A DNA stretch of 44,690 nt from Chara braunii (GCA_003427395.1 BFEA01000050.1:5625-50314); one strand, 5' to 3'; counted from the stretch's first letter, positions 30,936 to 39,848 are shown. Numbers and translations: made by a program. Notes: generated by a model from the letters alone, not told the origin.

Positions 30936-31310
30936 TACATTGAGTTCCCTCTAAACTACCTCATTTTTGCCAACCAGCTCTTTTGTCACCACTTTGTCGT
31001 ACGACTCTTATGCACAGTCTTCGCTCATCGCTCCCCATCCTTCCCCCTCAACATCCTTTTCTTCAGTGTCGCCTGGAGACAGTATAACCATATGGAGTTG
31101 TACTACATCATCTCCGAAACCTTTCCCGCAGTAGAGGACTACGAGTCCCTGTGCTATAATATCTTCCGCACTATCCCTACCCTATATCCCGACTACCTCC
31201 TCTCCCTCTCCCGACCCCACCATCGATTCCCTCGAGTGCACCGAATCGTCCAGTTTGTCGATCTCGGTGACGAAGCATCCGACTACTTCCCTCCGCTCCC
31301 TGCTGAATGA
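30936..31310 (+). pseudogene. Extra ORF region downstream of integrase, part 2
   Basis: One frame stays open for about 125 codons, from about 30936 through the ATG at 31092 to a stop at 31308-31310. It includes FSVAWRQYNHMELYYIISET and YESLCYNIFRTIPTLYPDYL. The first of these loosely resembles the HWAQYYNNRELEIYNEIS segment of part 1. No known domain is recognised. Confidence 0.45.
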
Positions 31311-31678
31311 CCTAGACCACTCCATAACCCTCTCCTCATCGACTACCGCCGAGCGAACTTCGAGTGATGAAGTAGAACCAGGCAAGATCCGGCACGACCA
31401 CCGCCGATCAACAAATCAGGGAGCTGCACATGACAGGGCTGGATGGTAGAAAATCCCAAAAGCCTGGAGCCGACAATTTCATGAAGATATTGCAATTGAA
31501 GGTGGTGTCAACATGGCCCCCGGCCCGATCTGATGCTTATACAAGATTCTGTTCGTTCTGATACTCTAGGTTTCTCGTTCATCTCCTCACCTCCTCCTTC
31601 CCCCTCCGTCATATAAACTAGCTTTCGTGAATGCAATCAAGAGATCGCATAATTTTGAAACCGCTTGAGCGTCACATA
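31311..31678. other. Non-coding 3' end of the retroelement's internal region
   Basis: No clear open frame is present. A polypurine tract would be expected immediately before the right LTR, but the sequence there (TTTTGAAACCGCTTGAGCGT) is not purine-rich. The near-palindrome GCGTCACATATGTGACGC lies at 31669-31686, exactly at the LTR start. Confidence 0.5.
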
Positions 31679-31728
31679 TGTGACGCGCCAGCCTCCGGAC
31701 CTGCGCCATCTTCCAACCCCCCCCTCCC

Positions 31729-32493
31729 NNNNNNNNNNNNNNNNNNNNNNNNNNNNNNNNNNNNNNNNNNNNNNNNNNNNNNNNNNNNNNNNNNNNNNNN
31801 NNNNNNNNNNNNNNNNNNNNNNNNNNNNNNNNNNNNNNNNNNNNNNNNNNNNNNNNNNNNNNNNNNNNNNNNNNNNNNNNNNNNNNNNNNNNNNNNNNNN
31901 NNNNNNNNNNNNNNNNNNNNNNNNNNNNNNNNNNNNNNNNNNNNNNNNNNNNNNNNNNNNNNNNNNNNNNNNNNNNNNNNNNNNNNNNNNNNNNNNNNNN
32001 NNNNNNNNNNNNNNNNNNNNNNNNNNNNNNNNNNNNNNNNNNNNNNNNNNNNNNNNNNNNNNNNNNNNNNNNNNNNNNNNNNNNNNNNNNNNNNNNNNNN
32101 NNNNNNNNNNNNNNNNNNNNNNNNNNNNNNNNNNNNNNNNNNNNNNNNNNNNNNNNNNNNNNNNNNNNNNNNNNNNNNNNNNNNNNNNNNNNNNNNNNNN
32201 NNNNNNNNNNNNNNNNNNNNNNNNNNNNNNNNNNNNNNNNNNNNNNNNNNNNNNNNNNNNNNNNNNNNNNNNNNNNNNNNNNNNNNNNNNNNNNNNNNNN
32301 NNNNNNNNNNNNNNNNNNNNNNNNNNNNNNNNNNNNNNNNNNNNNNNNNNNNNNNNNNNNNNNNNNNNNNNNNNNNNNNNNNNNNNNNNNNNNNNNNNNN
32401 NNNNNNNNNNNNNNNNNNNNNNNNNNNNNNNNNNNNNNNNNNNNNNNNNNNNNNNNNNNNNNNNNNNNNNNNNNNNNNNNNNNNNNNNNNNNN
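31729..32493. other. Assembly gap (765 N)
   Basis: Undetermined sequence within U3 of the right LTR. The equivalent left-LTR stretch is about 620 bp and starts after a C run. Confidence 0.98.
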
Positions 32494-33303
32494 TTCCTGC
32501 TCTAATCCTCACGCCGAAATACTCTGTCAACTCCCTCTTCCTTCCCTCTAGCCAAGGAGACACGCTCTTCTTCTTCCTGCTCTAATCCCCGAACTTCCCC
32601 CTGCCCCTCCCTACCTCAGTCCTAACCCTTCCTAGCGTCTATCTCTTTTTCCGCAGCTATAAATTTCGCAAGCGCTCCCAAAAATCTCTCTCTCGACTTA
32701 TCAGTCAACTTCCAGGAACCAGTAGCTATACAGTATGTGGGAAAATGCGAGTCGAAAAGTCCTGACGAGTTGACTGTAGCCTTGGAGGCGGAGCGCTGGA
32801 TCGCCCGACGAATTGTGGGATCCAAGCCAGACCGTGCAGAGACTAAATTGGCAGGGTGACGATCACTATGGTGGATTAGCACGTGACGACCGTGATCGTC
32901 AGTGCTTGTGAGAAGTTTGAATCGGAAGTGAGTGGGTGCATGGTCTGGGGCCGTGGTGGAATTTTATGACGGAAGTGTCTCTTTCGTCTCAAAATCCGTA
33001 TCTTCGAGCGTGAGTTCTAATTACTTGGCTTTTAAGCCGGAATTTCCCTGGACAAGATCGTCGGACATTCTGTGATTGCCTTCTACTTGTTCCTCCCCTC
33101 TGATCTCTGTTTATTCTCCCTCACTCTCTCTTTCTGTCATGTTACGTTATAATGGATGAATTATGGTAACTTTGCTTCTCTCACTTTGATATGTGCATGT
33201 AGTGGGTCGTATTAGAGAGCTTGTTATAGCATGATTGGGAGGATGATTGGCTGGCTGCCTGGAGTGTCGAACGAATGATGTATGATTAAGAAAAAATTGT
33301 TTT

Positions 33304-33855
33304 GTGTTTGCTTTTGTTGCCATGTGGATTGACGGCCTCAACCCGACCGAGCGCCAACTTCCCGTGCCCCCGCCACGCCCCTTCCAGTACAACGAGGAAA
33401 GGATATGTGTATGCGAGTGGGACGTACGAGAAGTTGTCGCCAAGATCAGAGGGCGCTACTACTTTCCTCCCGAAACTCGGTGTTCTGGATTCGTTGGTGC
33501 GGGTTTTGCTATTGTTGATACACACTTTCTGCCCTATTACTTGTTGTTGCCATTTAACGAGTTGATCGTCGTTCCGTGGACGGCAGTGGAGCCTCATTGG
33601 CCTAACACTCTGTGCAGCGATTGTCGCCGCTTCGAGCGTTACCGAGCCAAGAATTTCCACTACCGCACACGTGGCGAGGATGAGCATAAGGAGAGGGGTG
33701 CTCGATTGAAACCCTCCACGTCAGATTCGAAGTTGTGTATCGAGCGCCGACGAGACCTCATCCGTAAACGGGATACCACGTGTGTACCCGCCCCCTTTCA
33801 CGCGAAACGAAGAGCGACGACTCGCTGGGAAGTTCAGCGATACTGTTTGGATTGA
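33304..33855 (+). CDS. LTR-internal ORF, right copy (183 codons), function unknown
   Basis: This is an uninterrupted frame inside the right LTR downstream of its TATA box, so it would be in R/U5 and at the 5' end of the element's transcript. The likely start is the ATG at 33304 or the in-frame one at 33322. The sequence has ordinary protein composition: a Pro-rich start (VPPPRPF), CVCEWDVRE, RCSGFVGAGF, NELIVVPWT, a CSDC pair followed by RRFERYRAKNFHY, and a basic C-terminus (CIERRRDLIRKRD). I recognise no family. The left-LTR copy is the same reading frame with a frameshift and an early stop. LTR copies are identical at insertion, so their similarity does not by itself show selection. Confidence 0.45.
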   Translation: MFAFVAMWIDGLNPTERQLPVPPPRPFQYNEERICVCEWDVREVVAKIRGRYYFPPETRCSGFVGAGFAIVDTHFLPYYLLLPFNELIVVPWTAVEPHWPNTLCSDCRRFERYRAKNFHYRTRGEDEHKERGARLKPSTSDSKLCIERRRDLIRKRDTTCVPAPFHAKRRATTRWEVQRYCLD

Positions 33856-33869
33856 ATTTCCCATAGCCG

Positions 33870-34166
33870 CTGTCGAGCGCATCGGTCCCGCATGGGGACC
33901 CTCCTAGCCGCGTCACGCAGGATTATGCAGGACTTCTCGCGTAGAGCGTTTACTGCTCCGGCCGAGTGCGCCAGCCGTACCTCTCGGGAGCCCCTACGAC
34001 AGGACAGGGTCACGCGAGGCACCGCTTACCTCCACCTTCGGGACTATCCCCCTTAGTTTTGTTGGGGAGGCCGACAGCGGGCCCGATAGGCAGGACCGAG
34101 GACAAGGTTCCAACGGTCCTTCCCTCCTCGCTTTTATTGTCCCGTTCCCTTTTCTATTTTTTTATT

Positions 34167-34221
<55 letters not shown>

Positions 34222-34480
34222 GTTGGGATGCGGCCCGATGCCGGTACCGGGACCGGCCGTGAGACCCAGTAGCATAGTTCAGTGGATACACCACTGAACT
34301 GCTGAAGTACAGACCAATGTCCAACTGCTGCAGCCATCCGGAGACAGTGGACCAACTATTCTGGATCTCCGCCCGGGAAGTGGTCCTTCGGGACATCCGT
34401 TAAAATTGGGATGATACAGGGAAGATTAGCTTGACCGCAGCGCAAGGGCGACGCGTATAAAGTCGGGGAAGAGCCCCGAC
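33870..34480 (+). mobile_element. Composite insertion in the right LTR (T run, SINE head, U6)
   Basis: Sequence absent from the left LTR. About 300 bp of GC-rich unknown sequence is followed by a ~50-nt T run (34170-34221). Then comes a tRNA-like SINE head (AGCATAGTTCAGTGGATACA, about 34270-34289, with CTGAAGTACAGACC like the other SINE copies), then U6-like sequence. No clear target-site duplication was found, and it could instead be a deletion in the left LTR for part of its length. Confidence 0.55.
34383..34475 (+). pseudogene. U6 snRNA-like sequence joined to a SINE head
   Basis: It contains, in order, GTCCTTCGGGACATCCGTTA, AAATTGGGATGATACAGG, GAAGATTAGCTTGACC, GCGCAAGGGCGACGCGTATA and AAGTCGGGGAAG. 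All are U6 blocks with scattered substitutions. It starts at the U6 5' end, and its 3' end departs from U6 (no ...ATGGTCC). A SINE head lies about 40-120 bp upstream, suggesting a chimeric retroposon. Confidence 0.8.
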
Positions 34481-34702
34481 ACTTCTTGCCTCCCTTAAGC
34501 CCGCGCGGCGACGAACCTCCTTCTTACTAAGGTCGGACCAACACGGGGGACTTCATTTCTGTCTGCGTCCCCACACTCAACTTTTCCAAAAATCCTTGGC
34601 ACACCCCATCTTCGCTGTCCTCCCGGGGGCCTTTCACAAACCAAAACGCTCCGACCGGAAAACAGTGCAGGGCGTGAGGTTAAGCGTCACATACATACAC
34701 AA

Positions 34703-34795
34703 GTTTCCACACATGGTGCTGTCTGTACATCTCGATACATAGATACATGGAGCATACATAAGCCCTCAGGTATACACATAGATTGCGAACTACAC
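34703..34795 (+). repeat. Dispersed repeat B, copy 2
   Basis: It is related to 20885-20998 on the other side of the retrotransposon (CACACATGGTGC, TACATCTCGATACATAGATA, GATTGCGAACTACACA). Confidence 0.5.
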
Positions 34796-34799
34796 AACT

Positions 34800-35370
34800 A
34801 TCAGACTGGGGGGTTCCAGTCACTGGGTGGGGTGTAGTATCTGCAGTAGGGACAGGTATGGGCCACCGGAGTTCCTGCTGATATTCGGATAGCACTGTCT
34901 AGTGGCTATATATAAGGCTTAGACCCTGGGGTAAGGGTAGGGGTATAAGTCGCTCAGGCCAGTCCGAGTTCCGCCTGGCCTTGGGTAAGTTAGGGGAAGG
35001 ACGGTAAGACTGCTTCAATGGGTGCTACCCTGTCTGAAACCTAGGGCCCAGAGTCTCTTGGGGCCTGTAGTAGATTGTCAAGGCCTGGCGTCCAAAGTTC
35101 CCGTTCGACAAGGCTCATCCGATTCCGCCTCCACCAGGGCTGGGCAACCTATCAGCCCTGGTGCCTATCACTGCTGTTCGGTCCAACTTGAAGTTACCTG
35201 CCCATTGGTAGGCTAATGGTCCTGAGTGCTGGTCACACTGAGGTAGGATAGTGGGATACAGGGTGCGTTAGGAGTATTGACGTGAGGATGGGATGGGAGG
35301 TGGTCTCATATTCCAGGACACCCACGGTCTACTGCTCCAGGTGATCACCGTGTACTTAGTGACTGGCCTC
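34800..35370. other. Gene-free stretch with a short hairpin unit
   Basis: At 35085-35190 the segment GGCGTCCAAAGTTCCCGT... has the inverted pair CCAGGGCTG/CAGCCCTGG (about 35134 and 35152). It resembles the unit at 36305-36420. No gene is supported. Confidence 0.4.
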
Positions 35371-35374
35371 TACA

Positions 35375-35565
35375 ACACCATGGAAATGGGCATTGTGGTA
35401 CGAGGTTGCGGGTTCAAAACTCTGCAGCCTTGCGCATGGACACCAGCAGGGCGTTAGAATGACGCACGGCTGGACACACACCCCCTTGGGATGACACAGG
35501 TAAGCTATTACAGACACTGCCTGCGCACCACCCAAGGGGTAGTCCATGGTTGTTGTATGTGGGGA
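35375..35565 (+). repeat. Dispersed repeat A, copy 2
   Basis: GGAAATGGGCATTGTGGTAC, GCGGGTTCAAAACTC and ACAGACACTGCCTGCGCACC match 20510-20665. The tRNA-like 5' head of copy 1 is missing. Another tRNA-like stretch with TGTGTTCGATACCAG lies at about 35690-35745. Confidence 0.6.
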
Positions 35566-35756
35566 CTGGGCGATGGTGGGTATCCTGATGTTCTTGGTCT
35601 ACGGGGTTGTTATGAGACTGCTGAATGACTCACATAGTCCGGTTTACTCGAGCCCAGCAGAGGACAGCTACAGACAATTTCACAGTGTAGGTCAATAGGT
35701 TAGGTCACTTGCACGATTCACATAAGGTCCTGTGTTCGATACCAGACTGTAACTTA

Positions 35757-36262
35757 GGGCTGGTCATCCTCTTAGTACGTGGTCAAAGGATTGAGGATGG
35801 CATAGCAGTTCCTTAGCACGGGATCTCGGGAGTGTCAGCAGATAGTGCACTTTACCGCAGGGCCGGAACGGGCTCCAGGGATATACGAGGGAACAGAGGA
35901 TTGTCTGCTCTCAGATTACCATACAACACAGGGCTAAGAGATTTTCCAGGGTCAATACATACAGTCCATGATTCACGATTGAGGGTGGACTATCCTCCTG
36001 GTACGTAACTAAGAGTTGAGGGTGGCATAGCAGTCCTTAGTACGGATGTCGGGGGTGTCAGGAGATACTGCACCTTACCGCGGGATCGGAACGGGCTCCA
36101 GGGATATACGAGGGAACGGAGGATCCCCATCTCTCTACCATCAACACCATAGTACACTGTAGTAAAAAGACAGCATAAGGATAACGAAACTCAGTCCATA
36201 ACTCATGACCTAAGGTTGGCTATCCTCCTAGTACGTAGCATAGGGTTGAGGCTGGCATAGCA
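35757..36262 (+). repeat. Tandem repeat with ~228-bp units (2.2 copies)
   Basis: ATCCTC.T.GTACGT marks the unit starts at about 35766, 35992 and 36222 (spacings 226 and 230). The first two units both contain GGCATAGCAGT.CCTTAG.AC, ACTTTACCGC or CCTTACCGC, and CGGAACGGGCTCCAGGGATA, then TACGAGGGAAC. The third is truncated after GGCATAGCAGTGCA. Confidence 0.75.
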
Positions 36263-36304
36263 GTGCACCCTCATGAAGACTTGTAGTAGCATGTTCAAAC
36301 CTAG

Positions 36305-36420
36305 CTCCCGAAGTCCCCGTGCAATCAGGCTTGCACGACGTCTGCTTCATCCGGGGCTAAGCAGGGGGTAGGCATCTCTGCTTAGCCCCGGTACCTGCAA
36401 CCGCTGTCTGGTCAGGTCAC
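36305..36420. repeat. GC-rich hairpin unit
   Basis: CCGGGGCTAAGCAG and CTGCTTAGCCCCGG flank a short GGGGTAGGCATCT loop (about 36351-36391). The flanking words GAAGTCCCCGTGCAATCAGG and CTGCAACCGCTGTCTGGTC match the layout of 35085-35190. Confidence 0.55.
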
Positions 36421-36648
36421 CCCGCCAAGATCATGATGGCGATGGGTGATGGTCACAGGGGGGGTGGCAGTGCGCCAGGGCAAAAGATAAGAGGAAGGGT
36501 GGGTGGGGTCTTCAGAGGGGTTCATGTGGACAACCGAGTGGCCGAGTACTGTGGGTGACTGCCATCCGTCTAGTATCCCACCTCTACAACTCTACAACAA
36601 CCTGGGCTTAAAAACAACAACAACAACAACAACAACGATTCGTTGACA
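36421..36648. repeat. CAA microsatellite in gene-free sequence
   Basis: A (CAA)n tract lies at about 36615-36637. Nothing else is recognised. Confidence 0.5.
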
Positions 36649-37155
36649 CCTGGAGCAGGGACCCACTAGCATCGAGTAAATCGGTGTGTGGCGGCCGTTT
36701 CTTTTTAAAAAAACATATAAAGAATCCTTTTTTTGATTTTCAGAAATGCAAAGAAAACAAGGCCAACGCTATGCATCCACACTTCCACCAACCCGGTACA
36801 TCTGCATGCGACCTTCCCGCCGGCCTGTTCGCAGTCTTCCACGGAAATCTCACTATTCTCAATTTCTGCGAAAAAAAATAGCAAGGCACGAAGCTGCAAA
36901 AACACCCCCCCCCTTGACAAACTCCAATATTGCAGCTTCGCGCCAACGCAAAGTGGCTACCTAAATGGACAAAAAAATGAAAACGAAACTCTTCTATTGG
37001 CTGGCGGACAGATACCTCCACGAAATCGGTCCTTATCGCCCTGCGCCAAAGATACACAAAAGGATCAACGGTCGCCGGATGTCACCTCTCGTCGCACGTG
37101 GTTGAAAACCAAACTGCCGAAGCGTAAATCGATGCTAGTGGGTCCCGGCTCCTGG
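36649..37155. mobile_element. 507-bp non-autonomous DNA transposon, same TIR family as 9529-10248
   Basis: The left end CCTGGAGCAGGGACCCACTA (continuing GCATCGA) is matched by the inverted right end at 37129-37155 with two mismatches; the inner 18 bp GGGACCCACTAGCATCGA are perfect. The interior is AT-rich. An ORF over part of it (36733-37236) runs across the element end and is therefore unlikely to be real. Confidence 0.65.
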
Positions 37156-37670
37156 CCCAACTATCTACAGAACAGACAAAAGCCTGAGCTCATATTTGTT
37201 TTTTTTTTAATTTCTATAGAATTAATAATATCATAGAAATAAAATAAATAAAAATTCTTATTACTTTGAGTCTTAGTACTGTCTATAGTACCCACCAACA
37301 ACTGGAATAATTTTGTTTTTGTACAAGGGACGATGGATCAAGAGCTGCTGCTCCCCACCGATAGATTGGAGTCAACAGTGTGGTTGCTAGTGGTGGGGGC
37401 TCATGTCGCCACCACGACCAGTGCCTATTGGTTTAAGAAAAAAGAAAATTAAGAAAAAAGAAAAAGAAGCTGAGAAGCGGGCCCAGCGTCCCTTACATCA
37501 TTGACCGCAGTCGTTGGGCTGAGCTGCGCAAGAGATCATGATCGTTTTTTCTTTTTCTTTTTTTTTTTTTTCTTTTTTTTTTTAACTAAGCTATATTCTT
37601 CTCTCAATTTCACCTTCCAGCTCCCAGTCAGCACTTCCATTTCCAAACAGGAAAAAGAAAAGAAAAGAGA
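37156..37670. other. No supported gene
   Basis: AT-rich DNA with T runs at 37200-37209 and 37545-37584. One reversed copy of the dispersed CTCCCCACCGATAGATTGGA motif lies at about 37350. Confidence 0.4.
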
Positions 37671-37676
37671 TTTGTC

Positions 37677-38013
37677 AGTCTCATCCTTGCACGGGGGTCA
37701 TGCTAACCTTTAAAAAACAAAACTATGCTATGTTTCTTCTCGCAAGTTATTTTTTGCCTTCCGCTACGTACGTACCACTGCTCCTGAAGCTGTGTAGAGG
37801 GGACCCCTGCAAGCATAGCTACCTGACAATGAAGGGATTGCATGTTGCCCTCCCCCCCCCAACCCCCAACCGCGGTAGTCAGAGATGAGGTGGGGGCGGG
37901 CGCTAGTGGGGGTCCGGCTAATAGACAAAGACCAAGCATTTGGCCAGTAGCTGTGCCTCCCTTCTCGTCGTCCCCCTCTGTATCGTTCCAATTTAATGGA
38001 TGTCCTGAAGGAC
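37677..38013 (-). pseudogene. U6 snRNA pseudogene split by a 265-bp insertion
   Basis: On the minus strand the 5' part (37976-38013) reads GTCCTTCAGGACATCCATTA then AATTGGAACGATACAGAG. The next U6 block, AAGGTTAGCATGACCCCCGT then GCAAGGATGAGAC, is found only at 37677-37710. The 265 bp between (37711-37975) has no U6 similarity. The U6 3' end (GAAATGGTCC) is missing and replaced by unrelated A/G-rich sequence and then T runs on the + strand, as in chimeric U6 retrocopies. Confidence 0.8.
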
Positions 38014-38239
38014 TCTTTTTGTTTTCCCGTTTATTTACAAGGCAGCCAGCCTGAAGATGTGACCTAGACAGATGATTTCTAGAGCCGAGTGGCACCACCA
38101 ACTGACTTGGAGTTGGGAAGAGCTAATTATGAAAACCCTCTAGAGATTCTCCACTTTTCTTGGTGTGTTGAATGAATCCCTCCTTATTGGTTGTTGCGCC
38201 GAAACCACCACTACCTTTCACAGCCGTAGTCCCATTTGC

Positions 38240-38248
38240 GAAAATGAC

Positions 38249-38283
<35 letters not shown>

Positions 38284-38286
38284 TCG
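38240..38286. repeat. CTTT microsatellite
   Basis: About ten CTTT units from 38248 to 38285. Confidence 0.9.
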
Positions 38287-38346
38287 TATCCGGGAGACCT
38301 ACTTAACGAGTTGATAAGAGCATCCTGATAAGTAGGCACCCGGCGT

Positions 38347-38723
38347 CGAAGGCTCCATCTATTGGTGGGGAGCTGCACCTGCTGGAAATCTGGCCCAGCG
38401 TCCCTATACAATGATGTGATATGTGTCAGCTGGAAATCGGGTCCAATGTCCCTCTACAGTGTTGTGAAGCTATGTCCTACAGTCCGAAACTGTCTGTATA
38501 TGCTCATCAATCCAGATATGACATCGAACCTAATCCTAGTTATGAGACCTAGCACCGAACCCTACCCCTGATGTGGTGTGTGTGGATGATGTGTACGTTG
38601 TGCAATGACGTAATGTGTGTCAGCTGGAAATCGGGTCCAGCATCCCTATACGGTGATATGTAGCTATAATTCTCCAGTCCAGAACTATCTGTATATGTTC
38701 ATCAATCGATTTATGACCTTGAA

Positions 38724-38756
<33 letters not shown>

Positions 38757-38945
38757 GGGACAAAAGCTCCAATCTAGTCGTGGGGAGCAACACGTGCTGG
38801 GAACATCCCATATAAAATAAAATGATACAAGAAATTTGGAATACCAGGGCCATTGCCTGGCATGACCTCGAACCTAATCCTAACAATCAGACCAAACACC
38901 AAGCCCTACCCCTGATGTGGTCTGTGTGCATAATGTGTGCATAAT
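38347..38945 (+). repeat. Tandem repeat with ~194-bp units, two copies plus a partial one
   Basis: GTGTCAGCTGGAAATCGGGT marks units at 38423 and 38617. Both units contain CTGTATATG.TCATCAATC, GAACCTAATCCTA and ACCCTACCCCTGATGTGGT. A partial unit (CTGGAAATCTGGCCCAGCGT) precedes at about 38382. A third, separate copy lies at 40140-40430. The second unit contains the insertion at 38727-38861. Confidence 0.75.
38713..38875 (-). mobile_element. Short retroposon with A tail and 14-bp target-site duplication
   Basis: A 135-bp insert (38727-38861) starts with a ~30-nt T run on the + strand (an A tail on the minus strand). It is bracketed by ATGACCTTGAACCT (38713-38726) and ATGACCTCGAACCT (38862-38875). 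The uninterrupted first unit (ATGACATCGAACCTAATC, about 38519) shows the empty site. The insert's 3' part holds the dispersed GCTCCCCACGACTAGATTGG motif seen at 2629, 37350, 5066 and 38350. Confidence 0.75.
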
Positions 38946-39848
38946 GTTATGTACCCGATCGAACTTCAATCCACAACGAATTCACATGTTCCCATACACA
39001 CATGCAATTGCAGAGTAGACTCGAAGGAGGCAAATCCACACAAAACCAGAGAGAAGATATGCACAGCGGAAGCTCAAAACACAGAGAGAATTGAAAAGCG
39101 AATTAATTTTCAATTCTGCAATCCCTCGCACTCCTCCAATCAGTCCAGAGTACTTGTTCCAAGAATCACAACCGCGCTACAACAACCTCGAAGGGGCCCG
39201 AACAACCAGAAACATGTGTTCAACAAAATATACAGGAGTCTTCTTCTTCCTCCTCGCCACCTCATACCCCTCCCTGGCTATGGCTGCCGTAGCAGCAGTA
39301 ATCCCACAGCCGTCACAACGTGCCAATCCGAACCAGCAGCCCTAAGGATAACAGCACCAGCTCAGCACCCGCACGGACGTGGAGCGCTGGAAGTCCTGAT
39401 GAAGAAGGAGACAACCATTCCAACACTTCGAAGAAGATGGAGTTCCTCGTGAGGAGGAACAGCAGATACGGCTGCCAAGTGGAAAGTGGCAGCGCCCAAA
39501 CCCAACAACACAGTCCTGTGGAAGCTCTCATGCAAAGCTGCGAAACAGCAGCAGTGCCATCTTCAACGTCCTTTCCCAACCCCAGCTATGGCTGGGCTTC
39601 GAAGAAGAAGATGACCTCGCCCAGAATAGCGCAGCAGCGCTCCAACGACGGTCGGGCAGAGTTTACCCAGTCAACGAAAATGCAACAGACCCGCACTAAT
39701 TTTCCTGCTGGCCCCTACTTCTACTCTCCGCCTAGACCAACGACGGCCTCCCCAAAGCAACAACCTACGACCTATCTGTATCTAGATGGAAACAGGGGGA
39801 AGAGGGGCCTAGACCTATGACAAAGCAAAAGAAACAGGCCCAATGGCC
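38946..39848 (+). other. Possible coding remnant, low confidence
   Basis: Two overlapping open frames (38937-39452 and 39320-39820) give Ser/Thr/Gln-rich protein without a recognised domain. The second ends with a Pro/Gln stretch and a TYLYLDGNRGKRG tail. There is no codon or motif evidence strong enough to call a gene. Confidence 0.18.

Larger units (their letters stand above)
21003..34691 (+). mobile_element. Ty3/Gypsy-type LTR retrotransposon, ~13.7 kb, degenerate
   Basis: The domain order gag, protease, reverse transcriptase, RNase H, integrase defines the Ty3/Gypsy type. Long direct LTRs flank the internal region, and an initiator-Met primer site follows the left LTR. Candidate 4-bp target-site duplications TACA lie at 20999-21002 and 34692-34695. 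The ends are TGTGACG and CGTCACA, though the last 10 bp of the right end are not present at the left LTR/primer-site junction, so the boundary is approximate. Unusual extras are an ORF inside the LTR, a PHD-like zinc module ahead of integrase, and about 2 kb of coding-type sequence after integrase. All main frames are interrupted. Confidence 0.85.
31679..34691 (+). repeat. Right LTR, interrupted by a gap and a composite insertion
   Basis: It begins TGTGACGCGCCAGCCTCCGG and ends at or just beyond GTGCAGGGCGTGAGGTT (34681), possibly including AAGCGTCACA to 34691. An N gap covers 31729-32493. Matching to the left LTR resumes at CTCTAATCCTCACGCCGAAA. A TATA box lies at 32658-32664. At about 33870-34480 it contains roughly 600 bp absent from the left LTR, including a long T run, a SINE head and a U6-like sequence. 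Confidence 0.85.

Noticed and set aside
29965-31310. Envelope-like gene
   Set aside because: No signal peptide, transmembrane segment or cysteine pattern is visible; position alone is not enough.
31631-32585. ORFs of about 306 codons across 31.6-32.6 kb
   Set aside because: They run through the 765-N gap in the right LTR.
36733-37236. 167-codon ORF as a transposase fragment
   Set aside because: It crosses the right end of the TIR element and has no transposase motif.
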